Source: Myxococcales bacterium (lineage in GTDB: Bacteria > Myxococcota_A > Polyangia > Polyangiales > GCA-016699535). Taken from it: a stretch of 64,000 bases of DNA. The notes beneath the pieces were generated by a model. That model saw only the letters and a list, made by a program, of their open reading frames with translations, made no database searches and had not been told where the DNA came from. The position numbers and the translations under genes were made by a program. The DNA lies in contig JACKDX010000001.1 of NCBI GenBank assembly GCA_020633325.1, positions 620,001-684,000 on the forward strand, read 5' to 3'. Within the stretch, counting starts at the first letter, position 1, and the number at the start of each line of letters is the position of its first letter. Shown in pieces: positions 25,332-34,683 of the stretch.

Positions 25332-26191
25332 TTTTCACTGAGTAAGCTCTTTAGCTTTTCTGCAAATATTTGGTAATTTTCTCCGCAATAGTCACATTCA
25401 ATTTCCAAAAAATCATTGACGCTGATGAGATCGCGCAGCGTATCGCGATCGAGGGTTGCCAAGCTGGCAAGTACCCTTGCTTGACTACATCGGCACTTGA
25501 AACGTAACGGTGACTGTTCGAGCAAAGTGAAGGGCATGCCGTAAAGGATGTCGCCAAGTAGGGGCATCATCCACGGCTCGCTGTCTTGAAGAATGTCACT
25601 GAAATTCGGAAAAGCCCCAAGACGCTCAGTCATAATCATATGAAGCTCCCGCGTGACTTCCGGAAGAACTTGGACGATATAGCCGCCTGCCTGCCCAATC
25701 CCCGCATCGTTTATGCGTCCCGAGACGGCAATCACGCAATCAATTTGCTCCGACTGAAGCATATAGTTCATGAGCGCACCATTGATGCCGCCTGCGCTTG
25801 TGATCTCAACGACGCCTTCATGGGTGCTTCCGTTGGCTGCTTCTCGCATGACCTGCATGACTGCCCCCTCGCCCAGGTGAAAATTCTCCGTGTCGCTTAG
25901 CTGCTTGAGCCCGCGGTTCGACCCATCAGGGTAGGCATCTGCGATGAGTTTACCTTTTCGCTCCGCTCCAACCGCGATAGCTTGGGTGCGAAGCCATGGC
26001 GCTAAGGTCTCTCTCAGCAAAACGGCGCCCGTCACAAGCTCGGACAGCAGCCTGGCAGTGTCGCCAGTGGCCTTCTGCCTTTGGCAAATCTCTCGGCACG
26101 TGTGCGTCGTGTTGGCGACAATCACACGAAAGCCGCCATCATCGGTCATCGATCTAACCACCTGGTCTTCTGCGGACTCATTCTGCGACAC
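25328..26191 (-). CDS. hslO: Hsp33 redox-regulated chaperone
   Basis: The 287-residue cytoplasmic holdase prevents aggregation during oxidative stress. The redox switch is complete: CRC in RFKCRCSQARVLASL and CDYC in LEIECDYCGENY, four cysteines that bind zinc when reduced. The N-terminal domain has GGINGALMNYMLQSEQIDCV and GGYIVQVLPE. I chose GTG 26191 because homology to the family begins before the later ATG 26149; this makes the gene overlap the end of the oxidoreductase by 14 bp, so the two are probably co-transcribed. The upstream extension to 26221 lies entirely in the neighbour's coding sequence. Confidence 0.92.
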   Translation of the reverse strand: MSQNESAEDQVVRSMTDDGGFRVIVANTTHTCREICQRQKATGDTARLLSELVTGAVLLRETLAPWLRTQAIAVGAERKGKLIADAYPDGSNRGLKQLSDTENFHLGEGAVMQVMREAANGSTHEGVVEITSAGGINGALMNYMLQSEQIDCVIAVSGRINDAGIGQAGGYIVQVLPEVTRELHMIMTERLGAFPNFSDILQDSEPWMMPLLGDILYGMPFTLLEQSPLRFKCRCSQARVLASLATLDRDTLRDLISVNDFLEIECDYCGENYQIFAEKLKSLLSEN

Positions 26192-27197
26192 GGATGCACA
26201 CTTTCCCAAAATGCACAGCACTTTGGAAGTAATTAAATGCGGCCGGCACTTGATCGAACGAGAACACTTTGTCGACAGCGGGCTTTATTCGGTTGCGCTC
26301 AAAGAAGGCAGTCATTTGCACAAAGCTCTCCCTGTGGCCCACAAATACGCCTTGCAGACGTATTTGGCGCATTAAGATTGCACGCAGTTCAAGGTGAGCC
26401 GAAGGCCCTGAAAGCACGCCGATGATGCTGATTTGGGCGCCCGGTGTCACAGCGTTAAGAGATTCCCGCAGTGTATGCTCGCCGCCGACGTCGATGACAT
26501 GGTCCATTCCATGGTTGTCGCTGCTGGTGCGAGCCCAGCTGCCCCAAGCGGGTTGCTGCCGATAGTTGAGGGTATGTGCCGCGCCGAGGGCCTCAAGCTT
26601 TTTTTGTTTCTCGTGGCTACTTGAGATGGCCCAGACCTGTGCGCCATGCGCAAGCGCGATCTGTAATGCAAATACAGAAACGCCCCCACTACCCTGAACA
26701 AGCACCCGGTCGCCGTCCTTAAGCTTCCCGAGTGTGACAAGCGCGCTCCACGCAGTCAAAGCGGCGCATGGCAAGGTGGCTGCCTCTTCGTTACTTAGGT
26801 AAGCAGGTACCGGAATCACGCCCACTTCCGGCACAACCGCATATTGCTGGAGCATGCCGGGCAACGGTCCGCCCAGAGTACAATGTCGGATAAGATCGAG
26901 CGTGGGGGGTCCAGTGGTCCAACCCTGCACCAAGGCCGCCGCCACGCGATCCCCCACGCGCACATGTTTGATACCTGCACCCACTTTCACGACCTCGCCC
27001 ACGCCATCGGAGACGGGGATCAGAGGCAAAGGCTGTTTGGGGTTATATTGACCGCGGACCATGCGCAGATCACGAGCGTTCAGCGAGGTGGCTAACACGC
27101 GCAGCAAGACATCGCCCGGGCCCACGTCTGGAACAGGCATCTCCACCGGTTTCATGTGCTGCAGACCAAACGCAGTCTCAAGTTGCCAGGCTCTCAT
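26178..27197 (-). CDS. Zinc-independent medium-chain dehydrogenase (quinone oxidoreductase-like)
   Basis: The 339-residue protein belongs to the MDR superfamily. It has RVLATSLNARDLRMVRGQYN and PLIPVSDGVGEVVKVGAG near the front, then ALTAWSALVTLGKLKDGDRV and the nucleotide-binding loop VQGSGGVSVFALQIA. The structural-zinc cysteines of alcohol dehydrogenases are not evident, which fits NAD(P)H:quinone oxidoreductases and enoyl reductase-like members. Substrate is unknown. Start is at MRAWQLET, where homology begins. It overlaps the hslO start, and is divergent from the lipoprotein at 27289. Confidence 0.88.
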   Translation of the reverse strand: MRAWQLETAFGLQHMKPVEMPVPDVGPGDVLLRVLATSLNARDLRMVRGQYNPKQPLPLIPVSDGVGEVVKVGAGIKHVRVGDRVAAALVQGWTTGPPTLDLIRHCTLGGPLPGMLQQYAVVPEVGVIPVPAYLSNEEAATLPCAALTAWSALVTLGKLKDGDRVLVQGSGGVSVFALQIALAHGAQVWAISSSHEKQKKLEALGAAHTLNYRQQPAWGSWARTSSDNHGMDHVIDVGGEHTLRESLNAVTPGAQISIIGVLSGPSAHLELRAILMRQIRLQGVFVGHRESFVQMTAFFERNRIKPAVDKVFSFDQVPAAFNYFQSAVHFGKVCIRVAE

Positions 27198-27288
27198 CGC
27201 CGCAGTGTTTCCTTTCGGCCGTAATGCGCTAGACTCGCCGATGCCCTGTATGCGACTCGCATGGCGTGCCTCTTTCAAAGGATACCAC

Positions 27289-27828
27289 GTGGACAGAATT
27301 TGGCTTGTGATCCTGGTGGTCGTTGCTGCATGTCAGGACCCTGGCGATCTCGCTGCGGGCTCGGGGAACAGATATTGCGGCACCGTCGTGGGCAGTGATG
27401 ACCCCGCACTCGAGTGTGAAGGGAATAACTGCTCCTTTATTCGGCGCAGTTTTGCCGCTGGAACCATGCTTGAGTTGAGTTTTTTCCCCGACCTCAATGG
27501 CTGTATGCCGCCTGTGCGCGACAGCACCATAGGAGTGATGCGTAGCACCGATGGCATCTTTGACTGTGCCTACATTGATGAAATAGCGCCCCTCAAGCAC
27601 GATCTATTGAGCCAATATGATTTTCCAGGAGCCAAGCGAATTCGAAACTACATTTACACGACAAGAATATCCCCTGCCGGGCAGGAAAGCCGTGATCTGA
27701 TGCTGTTTTTTTCAGTGCTGGATGACGGGCGGGCGGAACTCAGAGTGGTGGCCGGGCGCGGAGACGAGCGTGATGGAGACATATTTGGCTTATTTTCGAT
27801 GGATCTAAGTCCTTCAGGATGCTCCTAA
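27289..27828 (+). CDS. Small lipoprotein of unknown function
   Basis: The 179-residue product begins with the lipoprotein signal IWLVILVVVAAC at a GTG, with AAAGGA eight bases upstream; in-frame ATGs at 27241 and 27250 would give a less convincing signal. The mature part contains several Cys (RYCGTVVG, LECEGNNCSF, LNGCMPP, FDCAYIDE) that may form disulfides outside the cytoplasm. No family is recognised. It precedes tsaD by 31 bp on the same strand but has no obvious functional link. Confidence 0.75.
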   Translation: MDRIWLVILVVVAACQDPGDLAAGSGNRYCGTVVGSDDPALECEGNNCSFIRRSFAAGTMLELSFFPDLNGCMPPVRDSTIGVMRSTDGIFDCAYIDEIAPLKHDLLSQYDFPGAKRIRNYIYTTRISPAGQESRDLMLFFSVLDDGRAELRVVAGRGDERDGDIFGLFSMDLSPSGCS

Positions 27829-27859
27829 TGGTACGGCGTTGGATGGGGAGCCGCACGAA

Positions 27860-28909
27860 GTGAAGGTGCTTGGCATCGAATCGTCCTGCGACGAAACATC
27901 GGCGGCTGTGGTCACCGACCGCGGAGAAGTATTGTCCAATGTGGTTTCAAGCCAGGTTGAGCAGCACGCGCCCTATGGCGGTGTCGTCCCCGAGCTGGCT
28001 GCCCGTGCGCATCTGCGCGCAATTATTCCCGTGATTGAAAGAGCGCTCTTACCCTTGCCGAATCGCCTCGGCGAGATTGATGCCATTGCGTTCACCCAAG
28101 GGCCGGGTCTTATCGGAGCGCTATTGGTCGGGGTGCAAGCGGCCAAAGCGATTGCATTTGCCCGCGACATACCTATGATAGGAGTCGACCATCTGCTGGG
28201 GCATTTGTTCGCGGTGTTTCTCCGCACGCCCGACGCTGATACCGACCCGCCCAAACTGCCTTTCTTGGCGCTGTTGGTGAGCGGCGGACATACGGCTCTT
28301 TATGAAGTGCGCGACATTGACAAGGTGACGCTATTGGGACAGACGCGCGATGATGCGGCAGGTGAAGCCTATGATAAAGTCGCAAAAATGTTGGGACTTG
28401 GCTATCCGGGGGGACCGGTGATCGACGCCTTGTCGAAAAAGGGCGATCCTCGTGCTGTATTGTTGCCGCGACCTATGGCAAAGACGCCCGGGTTAGACTT
28501 TAGTTTTTCTGGACTCAAAACCGCTGTTGCGCATGTTATGAGGGCACGTGGAGACGCTGTGAACGATCAAGTGCGTGCAGATGTGTGCGCTTCATTTCAG
28601 CAGGCTGTAACGGATGTACTGATTGGCAAAAGTCGCACGGCTCTCGAACAACGGGGGTTACATCACTGGGTCATCACCGGGGGGGTTGCGGCCAACAGTG
28701 GCCTCCGAGCTGCTGCTAAGATTCATGCGGCCGAGCAGGGGCTCCAGCTATTCATCCCGCCTTTGCGTTTTTGTACTGATAATGCGGCGATGATTGCGTA
28801 TGCTGGGGCTCGCTTATTGGCGAAAGGGAACTTGGCTAGCGCGAGTGCTGCCGCGTTCTCTAGGAGTAACTTGGGGCAGCCATTGGGGGCGGCATGCGAG
28901 GCACCGTAG
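27860..28909 (+). CDS. tsaD: tRNA N6-adenosine threonylcarbamoyltransferase TsaD
   Basis: TsaD makes the universal t6A modification at position 37 of ANN-decoding tRNAs, acting with TsaB, TsaC and TsaE. The 349-residue protein has the family start VLGIESSCDETSAAVV, the metal-binding VDHLLGHLFA (His-x3-His), LALLVSGGHTALYEV, and the kinase-like fold loops GEAYDKVAKMLGLGYPGGP and ITGGVAANSGLR. GTG 27860 has GGGGAG nine bases upstream; TTG 27839 is the alternative. The 3' end overlaps the cystathionine beta-synthase gene by 16 bp. Confidence 0.95.
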   Translation: MKVLGIESSCDETSAAVVTDRGEVLSNVVSSQVEQHAPYGGVVPELAARAHLRAIIPVIERALLPLPNRLGEIDAIAFTQGPGLIGALLVGVQAAKAIAFARDIPMIGVDHLLGHLFAVFLRTPDADTDPPKLPFLALLVSGGHTALYEVRDIDKVTLLGQTRDDAAGEAYDKVAKMLGLGYPGGPVIDALSKKGDPRAVLLPRPMAKTPGLDFSFSGLKTAVAHVMRARGDAVNDQVRADVCASFQQAVTDVLIGKSRTALEQRGLHHWVITGGVAANSGLRAAAKIHAAEQGLQLFIPPLRFCTDNAAMIAYAGARLLAKGNLASASAAAFSRSNLGQPLGAACEAP

Positions 28910-30270
28910 AGAATATACTAGAGGCAGTGGGGCACACCCCGCTCGTAAAGCTTCAACGCCTAGCGGCGGACGTTGCCGCCAATGTTTACGTCAAATGTGA
29001 ATTCTTGAATCCGGCAGGATCGATGAAAGATCGCATGACCCGTTACATGGTTGATCAAGCGCAAAGCCGCGGCGACCTAAAGCCGGGCGGTACGATCATC
29101 GAAGCAACGAGCGGCAATACGGGAGCAGCACTTGCCATGATTGCTGCGGTCCGCGGCTACCGATGCGTGTTTGTCATGCCCGACAAAATGTCCGAGGAGA
29201 AAGTCGCAAGCCTGCAAGCCTTTGGCGCCAAAGTGGTGGTCTGCCCGACTGCGGTCGAGCCTGAGGATCCAAGGAGCTACTACTCGGTTGCAAAGCGGCT
29301 ACATCGAGAAATAGCAGACAGCTTTTATGCCAATCAGTATCATAACCAAGACAACCCCATGGGGCATTATGTCAGCACGGGCCCGGAGTTGTGGGAACAG
29401 ACTGGCGGTGAGCTCGATGTGCTCGTGGCTGGTTTAGGCACAGGCGGCACCATCACGGGCACTGGTCGCTACCTCAAAGAAAGGAAACAAAGCATCCAGT
29501 TGGTTGGGGTGGACCCGGTCGGTTCGCTTTATTACGATTTCGTTAAGGATGGCAGACTCACCAAACCGTTCTCTTATAAAGTAGAGGGCATAGGCGAAGA
29601 TTTTATTCCCTCTACGATTGATCTCGCGATTTTGGACGATATTCAGCGCGTAGATGACAAAGAGTGTTTCCTGATGACGAGGGATCTTGTGCGTCTGGAG
29701 GGACTATACGTGGGCGGATCATCTGGCGCTGTTGTGTCCGGCGCCCTCAAATATGCGCGTCAGCGCAACAAGAAGGAAAACATTGTGGTGATCTTGCCAG
29801 ATGGAGCCGCAAAGTATTTATCCAAAATATTCAGCGATCAGTGGATGCAGCAGAACGGCTTTTTCGAAGAACAGCCCGGCCTCGGCATGGTGTCCGACGT
29901 GCTCAAGCATAAACCTCCCGGCGATTTGGTGACTGCACAGACCACCGACAGCATAAAAGATGTGATAGCCCGCCTAAAGTCGCACGGCATTTCCCAACTC
30001 CCCGTCTTAGACCAACACAAGTTGATCGGTGCGGTGGCTGAGGTGGATCTGTTGCGCATACTTTATAGTGGCGAGCATTCGCTGCTGAGCGAAATCGGTC
30101 CGCTGGTGGAACACGATTACGTCACGGTCACCCCCCAGACTAAGCTAGAGCTTCTTCAGGGCTTGCTAGGCGACTCGCGGATGGCCATTGTCAAAGACAA
30201 CGATCAGCTGATGGGCATCATCACCAAGATTGATTTGATTGACTATCTGGCACGGCGTATTTCGGCGTAG
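28894..30270 (+). CDS. Cystathionine beta-synthase with C-terminal CBS pair
   Basis: The 458-residue fold-type II PLP enzyme joins serine (or O-acetylserine) and homocysteine in transsulfuration. The N-terminal domain has the PLP-lysine motif NPAGSMKDRMTRYM, the phosphate loop EATSGNTGAALAMIA, and the glycine-rich GLGTGGTITGTGRYL. Two CBS domains follow from about residue 330 (DSIKDVIARLKSHGISQLPV and a second ending GIITKIDLIDYL), which usually bind adenosyl compounds and regulate activity. This domain order is that of true cystathionine beta-synthases rather than cysteine synthases. A fused methionine-cycle enzyme lies elsewhere at 45185. Confidence 0.9.
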   Translation: MRGTVENILEAVGHTPLVKLQRLAADVAANVYVKCEFLNPAGSMKDRMTRYMVDQAQSRGDLKPGGTIIEATSGNTGAALAMIAAVRGYRCVFVMPDKMSEEKVASLQAFGAKVVVCPTAVEPEDPRSYYSVAKRLHREIADSFYANQYHNQDNPMGHYVSTGPELWEQTGGELDVLVAGLGTGGTITGTGRYLKERKQSIQLVGVDPVGSLYYDFVKDGRLTKPFSYKVEGIGEDFIPSTIDLAILDDIQRVDDKECFLMTRDLVRLEGLYVGGSSGAVVSGALKYARQRNKKENIVVILPDGAAKYLSKIFSDQWMQQNGFFEEQPGLGMVSDVLKHKPPGDLVTAQTTDSIKDVIARLKSHGISQLPVLDQHKLIGAVAEVDLLRILYSGEHSLLSEIGPLVEHDYVTVTPQTKLELLQGLLGDSRMAIVKDNDQLMGIITKIDLIDYLARRISA

Positions 30271-30277
30271 CGCTTCC

Positions 30278-31462
30278 TTAGGTCGCACATACGCTTATGA
30301 CGTGCTTCAAAAGTTCTTCAATGCCCCGTTTGAATGCATCCTTTTTGGTAAGCAAGCTGACCACGACACACGTGGCATCGGAAAAGTCGTAGAAGTATCC
30401 TGGCTGGACAAGCACATGACGGGCCTCTAACAAAGACAGTGCCCATTCCTCGTCGGTGCGAAGGTTGGGTAGTTGTATTACCGCAGACCAACCCCCTTCA
30501 GGCGACCGCAGCGTAAGGGGACACCGGGCTTCATCGCAGGTCATTGTTAAGAAAGCCAGGTTTTCCTTGAGATGCTCGATGATTTGGCCCTGGATCTGTG
30601 GAGCAGCCTGAAACCATTCATTCAGCAGTGGCTGGACGGGCGCGCTGACTGACAGAAACGTGTCTGCTATGCATTCGAGTCGCGCACCGGCCTCGTCGAC
30701 TGCCGCGGGATCTCCGCCCATACAGATCCATGCGCATTTCAAATGCGGAAGCGCCAGATACTTGGATAGCCCCCCTAGCGCGAAGCATAGCGAACCTGAA
30801 GTGCGGCGGTTGGCGGCGTTCAGAACACTTATAAAGTGGTTCACGTTGGGCGCCAGCACATAAGGCGCAAACACCTCGTCACTGACCAGCGGAATATTCA
30901 GAGCCAACAGCGACTCGAACTCTTGAGCACGCAGATACGATCCGGTAGGATTGTTTGGGTTCACCACGATAATCGCGCGCGTTTTTTCCGTAATCCGTCG
31001 TTCGAGCTCAGCTAACGAAATGTGCCATTGCCCGTCCCAGCTTAACGGATACGGCACGAGTGAAACGTTCTCCGCCTGCGCGATATACGCGAGCAGCGGA
31101 TAGCTCGGCTGAGGAAACAAGATCTCGTCGCCGAGATCGCACAGAAGCTTGAAAAGGTAAGCATATGCCTCACTGGTGCTTGCGGTGAGCATGACACGGC
31201 TCGCCGGTACGGGAACGCCACGGCGAGCGAGCTCAGTCGCAACCGCTTGACGTGCCATGGGCGCCCCCAACGCATGCGGCGCATAAGGCAGGAACGGCGG
31301 TAGCGTAAGATCTGACACCAAGATAGGCGGGTAAACTAGGCCCATCCGTGTAGGATTACTGTTGCTCAGGTCTATAATGGGCACCGAATGCTGCGCCAAT
31401 CGATGCTGCAGCACCGCTAGACGGTTGGGAGCAGTCTTATACGTTGAGCGAGCCGAGAACAT
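30278..31462 (-). CDS. PLP-dependent aminotransferase, class I/II
   Basis: The 394-residue enzyme is a fold-type I aminotransferase. It contains SNSNPTRMGL, ASTSEAYAYLFKLLCDLGDE, VVNPNNPTGSYL, LVSDEVFAPYVL and the PLP-lysine region ALGGLSKYLALPHLK. The substrate cannot be fixed; the family includes aspartate, alanine and aromatic aminotransferases. I chose ATG 31462. The neighbouring plus-strand gene starts only 22 bp away (or overlaps the start as CATG if its earlier ATG is used), so both promoters must sit inside the opposite coding regions. Confidence 0.88.
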   Translation of the reverse strand: MFSARSTYKTAPNRLAVLQHRLAQHSVPIIDLSNSNPTRMGLVYPPILVSDLTLPPFLPYAPHALGAPMARQAVATELARRGVPVPASRVMLTASTSEAYAYLFKLLCDLGDEILFPQPSYPLLAYIAQAENVSLVPYPLSWDGQWHISLAELERRITEKTRAIIVVNPNNPTGSYLRAQEFESLLALNIPLVSDEVFAPYVLAPNVNHFISVLNAANRRTSGSLCFALGGLSKYLALPHLKCAWICMGGDPAAVDEAGARLECIADTFLSVSAPVQPLLNEWFQAAPQIQGQIIEHLKENLAFLTMTCDEARCPLTLRSPEGGWSAVIQLPNLRTDEEWALSLLEARHVLVQPGYFYDFSDATCVVVSLLTKKDAFKRGIEELLKHVISVCAT

Positions 31463-31484
31463 GGCTTTGTGGTACAGCAAGGCA

Positions 31485-32267
31485 ATGACCGAGCCGCGTA
31501 CCTACAAGCCTACACGAAAGCGGCTCAGTCAGGCAGCTCGAAAAGGGAACATTCCCTATTCTGCGATGCTGACACGCAGTGGCGTTCTTATCTTCGCCGG
31601 CATCGGCCTCTATATGAGCGCGCGAGGTATTCACGACGCTTTCATTAGCGCGTTTTTGCGCGCAGTACGAGCTGCCGATGGCACCCTTCCGCTATCGGCC
31701 AAAGCCAGCTTGATGCATACTCTTGGCGACTCGATCCATGCGTTTTGGCCGATGGCACTCATAATGTTTATGGCGGCAGTGTGTTTCGGATTGGTTCAAA
31801 CCAAAGGGGCGCTGGCCTGGCGGGCCTTTAGTTCCGACACCTCACAATCGCGCCTATCCCAAAGTCTGCGAAGCGTGATCTCTGTTCGCAGCGGGATGCA
31901 CATCGCATTCCTTGGGGTCTTCATCGGTGCGGCATGCCTGATCGTAGTGATTACCTTTCGCGCAGAAGCGGGCGGCTTCGCTAGGCTAGCTGTGATGGAG
32001 CCGAGCTCCGCGTGGCGCGCCATGCTCGATCTGTTTCGCGTTTTCTCTCTTCGTATCCTTGCGCTCTTGGTGAGCGTTGCCGGAATGGATTTCGCCTTTC
32101 AGCGCTTGCGCTTTCTCAACGAGCAGCGGATGACCCGCAGCGAGCTGCTGGCCGAGCAACGAAGCGAAGGCGTCAGTCCCGAACGCCAACGCTATCGCCA
32201 AGCCGCGTGGAACGAAGCTCATCGCGAACGGAAACCAGCTACGCAGCGTGATACATCACCGCTGTAA
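31485..32267 (+). CDS. Orphan FlhB/SctU-like membrane protein lacking the autocleavage domain
   Basis: The 260-residue protein matches the membrane half of FlhB/SctU type III export switch proteins. The N-terminus has YKPTRKRLSQAARKGNIPYS, close to the FlhB TPKRLREARKKGQVPRS pattern. Four hydrophobic segments follow, then MDFAFQRLRFLNEQRMTRSE, the conserved region after the last helix. The protein stops right before the point where FlhB/SctU carries the NPTH self-cleavage site and cytoplasmic domain. No other flagellar or type III secretion gene is in the window. An AAGG lies just before ATG 31485; ATG 31461 is an alternative. Confidence 0.72.
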   Translation: MTEPRTYKPTRKRLSQAARKGNIPYSAMLTRSGVLIFAGIGLYMSARGIHDAFISAFLRAVRAADGTLPLSAKASLMHTLGDSIHAFWPMALIMFMAAVCFGLVQTKGALAWRAFSSDTSQSRLSQSLRSVISVRSGMHIAFLGVFIGAACLIVVITFRAEAGGFARLAVMEPSSAWRAMLDLFRVFSLRILALLVSVAGMDFAFQRLRFLNEQRMTRSELLAEQRSEGVSPERQRYRQAAWNEAHRERKPATQRDTSPL

Positions 32268-32289
32268 TTTTATGTTCATATTATAATTT

Positions 32290-34593
32290 ATGACGACAAC
32301 CACAGAGCAATTGCCGGGGCTCGCGGGAGATAACATGCTTGTGGAGGTCGCCGTACCGGTGCCCATACGCCAAAGTTTCACGTATGTTGCGCCCCAGGCG
32401 CTTCTTACAAAAATAGTGCCCGGCATGCGGGTGGCAGTTCCTTTTGGGAGGCGAAAGCTTACAGGCTTTGTGCTTGCCCAAAGCACCGAATCGGAGCACA
32501 CCCAAGTTCGCTACAAGGCCATCGCCGATGTGCTTGATCAGGAGCCGGTGTTCCCCGCTGAGCTACTTCAGTTTCTGAGAAGCGCCGCTGACTATTATAT
32601 GTACCCGCTGGGAGAGGTGTTGCGCGGGGCGGCGCCGGCGCTGTCGGGGGACGCGCACCGGCGTCTCAGGGAAAAGGGTTTTCTTGGCGAGTCCGAGAGT
32701 TTGGCCGGGACCACGATGCCCACCCGAACGACGCTGATTCTTCTTCCCGGCTCTACGCCCGTCACGCAGCAACGGCTTGGAGTGAAACAGCGACGGATAC
32801 TTGAACTTGTGAGCAAGGCCGAGCGCATCACATTGGCCACACTTAGACAAACGGTCCTGGTGAGCCGCAAAGAGGTCCGCGGACTCGAATCCAAGGGGCT
32901 CTTGCGCATAGAGGAGCATGAGGCATTCGTTGATCCCTTTTTTGGCGCGCGCGTTCCTGCATTTCCGGTACCCGTACTGAACTCTTCTCAACGCAGCGCG
33001 CTGGACATCATGAAAGACGCCGTCGAGAACGGCGCTGTTGAGAACTTTTTGCTGCATGGGGTGACAGGCTCGGGGAAAACCGAGGTCTACATGGGTGTGA
33101 TTGGCAAGGCGCAAGAGCAAAACAAGGGCGCCATCGTGCTGGTGCCGGAGATCGCTCTTACGCCCCAGTTGGTGGCCCGGTTTCGAGCACGCTTTGGCGA
33201 TGCGATCGCGGTGTTGCACAGCGGGCTGGGAAACAGGGAGCGGTACGATACCTGGCGGCGTCTTAGGCGCGGCGAGCTTAAGCTCGCTATTGGCGCCCGC
33301 TCGGCGCTGTTCGCTCCCGTGGAAAGTTTGGGAATCATCGTTGTCGATGAAGAACACGACCATTCGTTCAAACAAGAAGAGGGATTTCGTTATCATGCCC
33401 GCGACATGGCGTTATTGCGTGCGCATCTGGCGGGGGCGGTGTGCATTCTCGGAAGCGCCACCCCTTCGCTTGAGTCATATAGTCTAGCCCAGTCTGGGCG
33501 CATCAGACTGCTCACGTTGCCCAAGCGAGCGACCTTGCAGCATCTTCCTCAGGTAGAACTGGTTGATCTCGCTCAGCATGGCCCGGGCCCTAGCGGCCAC
33601 CCGCTCATCACGACTGCCCTACATCGGGGCATTGAAGCGTGTCTCAACGATCAATCGCAAGCAATTCTTTTCCTTAATCGCAGAGGATTTTCCACCCTGC
33701 GTTGTTTGAACTGTAACGAAATGCAGCGGTGCCCTGCGTGCAGCGTCGCCTTGACCAGTCATCGCCATGCGCACCGCGTGCGATGCCATTATTGTGATTT
33801 CTCGCGAGCTTTTGACGAACGATGTGGAGTATGCGGCGCCGTTGGGATGACGGCTTTGGGCGCCGGAACTCAGCGGATTGAAGAAGTCTTGGCAGAGGCT
33901 TTCCCCGGGGCGCGTGTGGCCCGCTTGGATAGGGACACCGCAAGCAAAGATGGGGTCGAACACGTGCTTGACCGTATGCATGCCCGAGAGATTGACATAC
34001 TCGTTGGGACCCAGATGGTTACCAAAGGACATGACCTTCCCGAAGTCACATTGGTGGGAGTGGTCTTGGCGGATCAGTCGCTGCTGTTTCCAGATTTTCG
34101 CGCCTCGGAACGAACCTTCCAACTCTTGGCCCAGGTTGCAGGACGCGCGGGACGGGGCGGCAAACCGGGGAGGGTCATCGTGCAAAGTTACCAAACTGGC
34201 CATCCTGCGATCGTGCATGCATGCCGGCATGATTATGAAAGTTTTTACGCATCGGAAGTGCGGTCACGCAAGGAGAGTGGCTATCCACCGTTTTTTCGTC
34301 TGGCGGCGGTGCGCATCGATTCTGGAGATGAAGAGACGGCGCGCCGTTTAGCAGAGGTGCTTGCATCCAAGGCTCGCACTTACAGCGCACACCATCATTT
34401 GGAGGTGCAGGTCCTCGGGCCTGCCCCTGCTCCTATTGAGAGGCTACGCGGCCGCTATCGCTATAGGTTGCTATTGAGAGCCGCGCGCCGCGCGCCCTTG
34501 CGGCACACATTGGGCAACCTTCTCGAGCACATATCCAAAGGAGTGGGCTCCGCCAGGGCGAGCATCGACATCGATCCTGTCTCTATGCTGTGA
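32290..34593 (+). CDS. priA: Primosomal protein N' (PriA helicase)
   Basis: PriA reloads the replicative helicase at stalled or collapsed forks. The 767-residue protein has the DNA-binding N-terminal domain (VAVPVPIRQSFTYVAP, GMRVAVPFGRRKLTGFV), Walker A HGVTGSGKTEVYM, the DEEH box VVDEEHDHSFKQEE, a zinc-binding insertion with CLNCNEMQRCPACS and HYCDFS...CGVCGAVG, and helicase motifs TQMVTKGHDLPEVTLVG and QVAGRAGRGGKPGRVIVQ. Length is normal for the family. Peptide deformylase and Fmt follow on the same strand, an arrangement seen in many bacteria (priA-def-fmt). Confidence 0.95.
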   Translation: MTTTTEQLPGLAGDNMLVEVAVPVPIRQSFTYVAPQALLTKIVPGMRVAVPFGRRKLTGFVLAQSTESEHTQVRYKAIADVLDQEPVFPAELLQFLRSAADYYMYPLGEVLRGAAPALSGDAHRRLREKGFLGESESLAGTTMPTRTTLILLPGSTPVTQQRLGVKQRRILELVSKAERITLATLRQTVLVSRKEVRGLESKGLLRIEEHEAFVDPFFGARVPAFPVPVLNSSQRSALDIMKDAVENGAVENFLLHGVTGSGKTEVYMGVIGKAQEQNKGAIVLVPEIALTPQLVARFRARFGDAIAVLHSGLGNRERYDTWRRLRRGELKLAIGARSALFAPVESLGIIVVDEEHDHSFKQEEGFRYHARDMALLRAHLAGAVCILGSATPSLESYSLAQSGRIRLLTLPKRATLQHLPQVELVDLAQHGPGPSGHPLITTALHRGIEACLNDQSQAILFLNRRGFSTLRCLNCNEMQRCPACSVALTSHRHAHRVRCHYCDFSRAFDERCGVCGAVGMTALGAGTQRIEEVLAEAFPGARVARLDRDTASKDGVEHVLDRMHAREIDILVGTQMVTKGHDLPEVTLVGVVLADQSLLFPDFRASERTFQLLAQVAGRAGRGGKPGRVIVQSYQTGHPAIVHACRHDYESFYASEVRSRKESGYPPFFRLAAVRIDSGDEETARRLAEVLASKARTYSAHHHLEVQVLGPAPAPIERLRGRYRYRLLLRAARRAPLRHTLGNLLEHISKGVGSARASIDIDPVSML

Positions 34594-34683
34594 TTCACCC
34601 TGGAGAATCCGGGCACAAGGAGGGGCAAGACTGTCCCCACGCAGAAGGTTGCGCAGGGCGCCTCTCAGTGTTAATTATTATGG

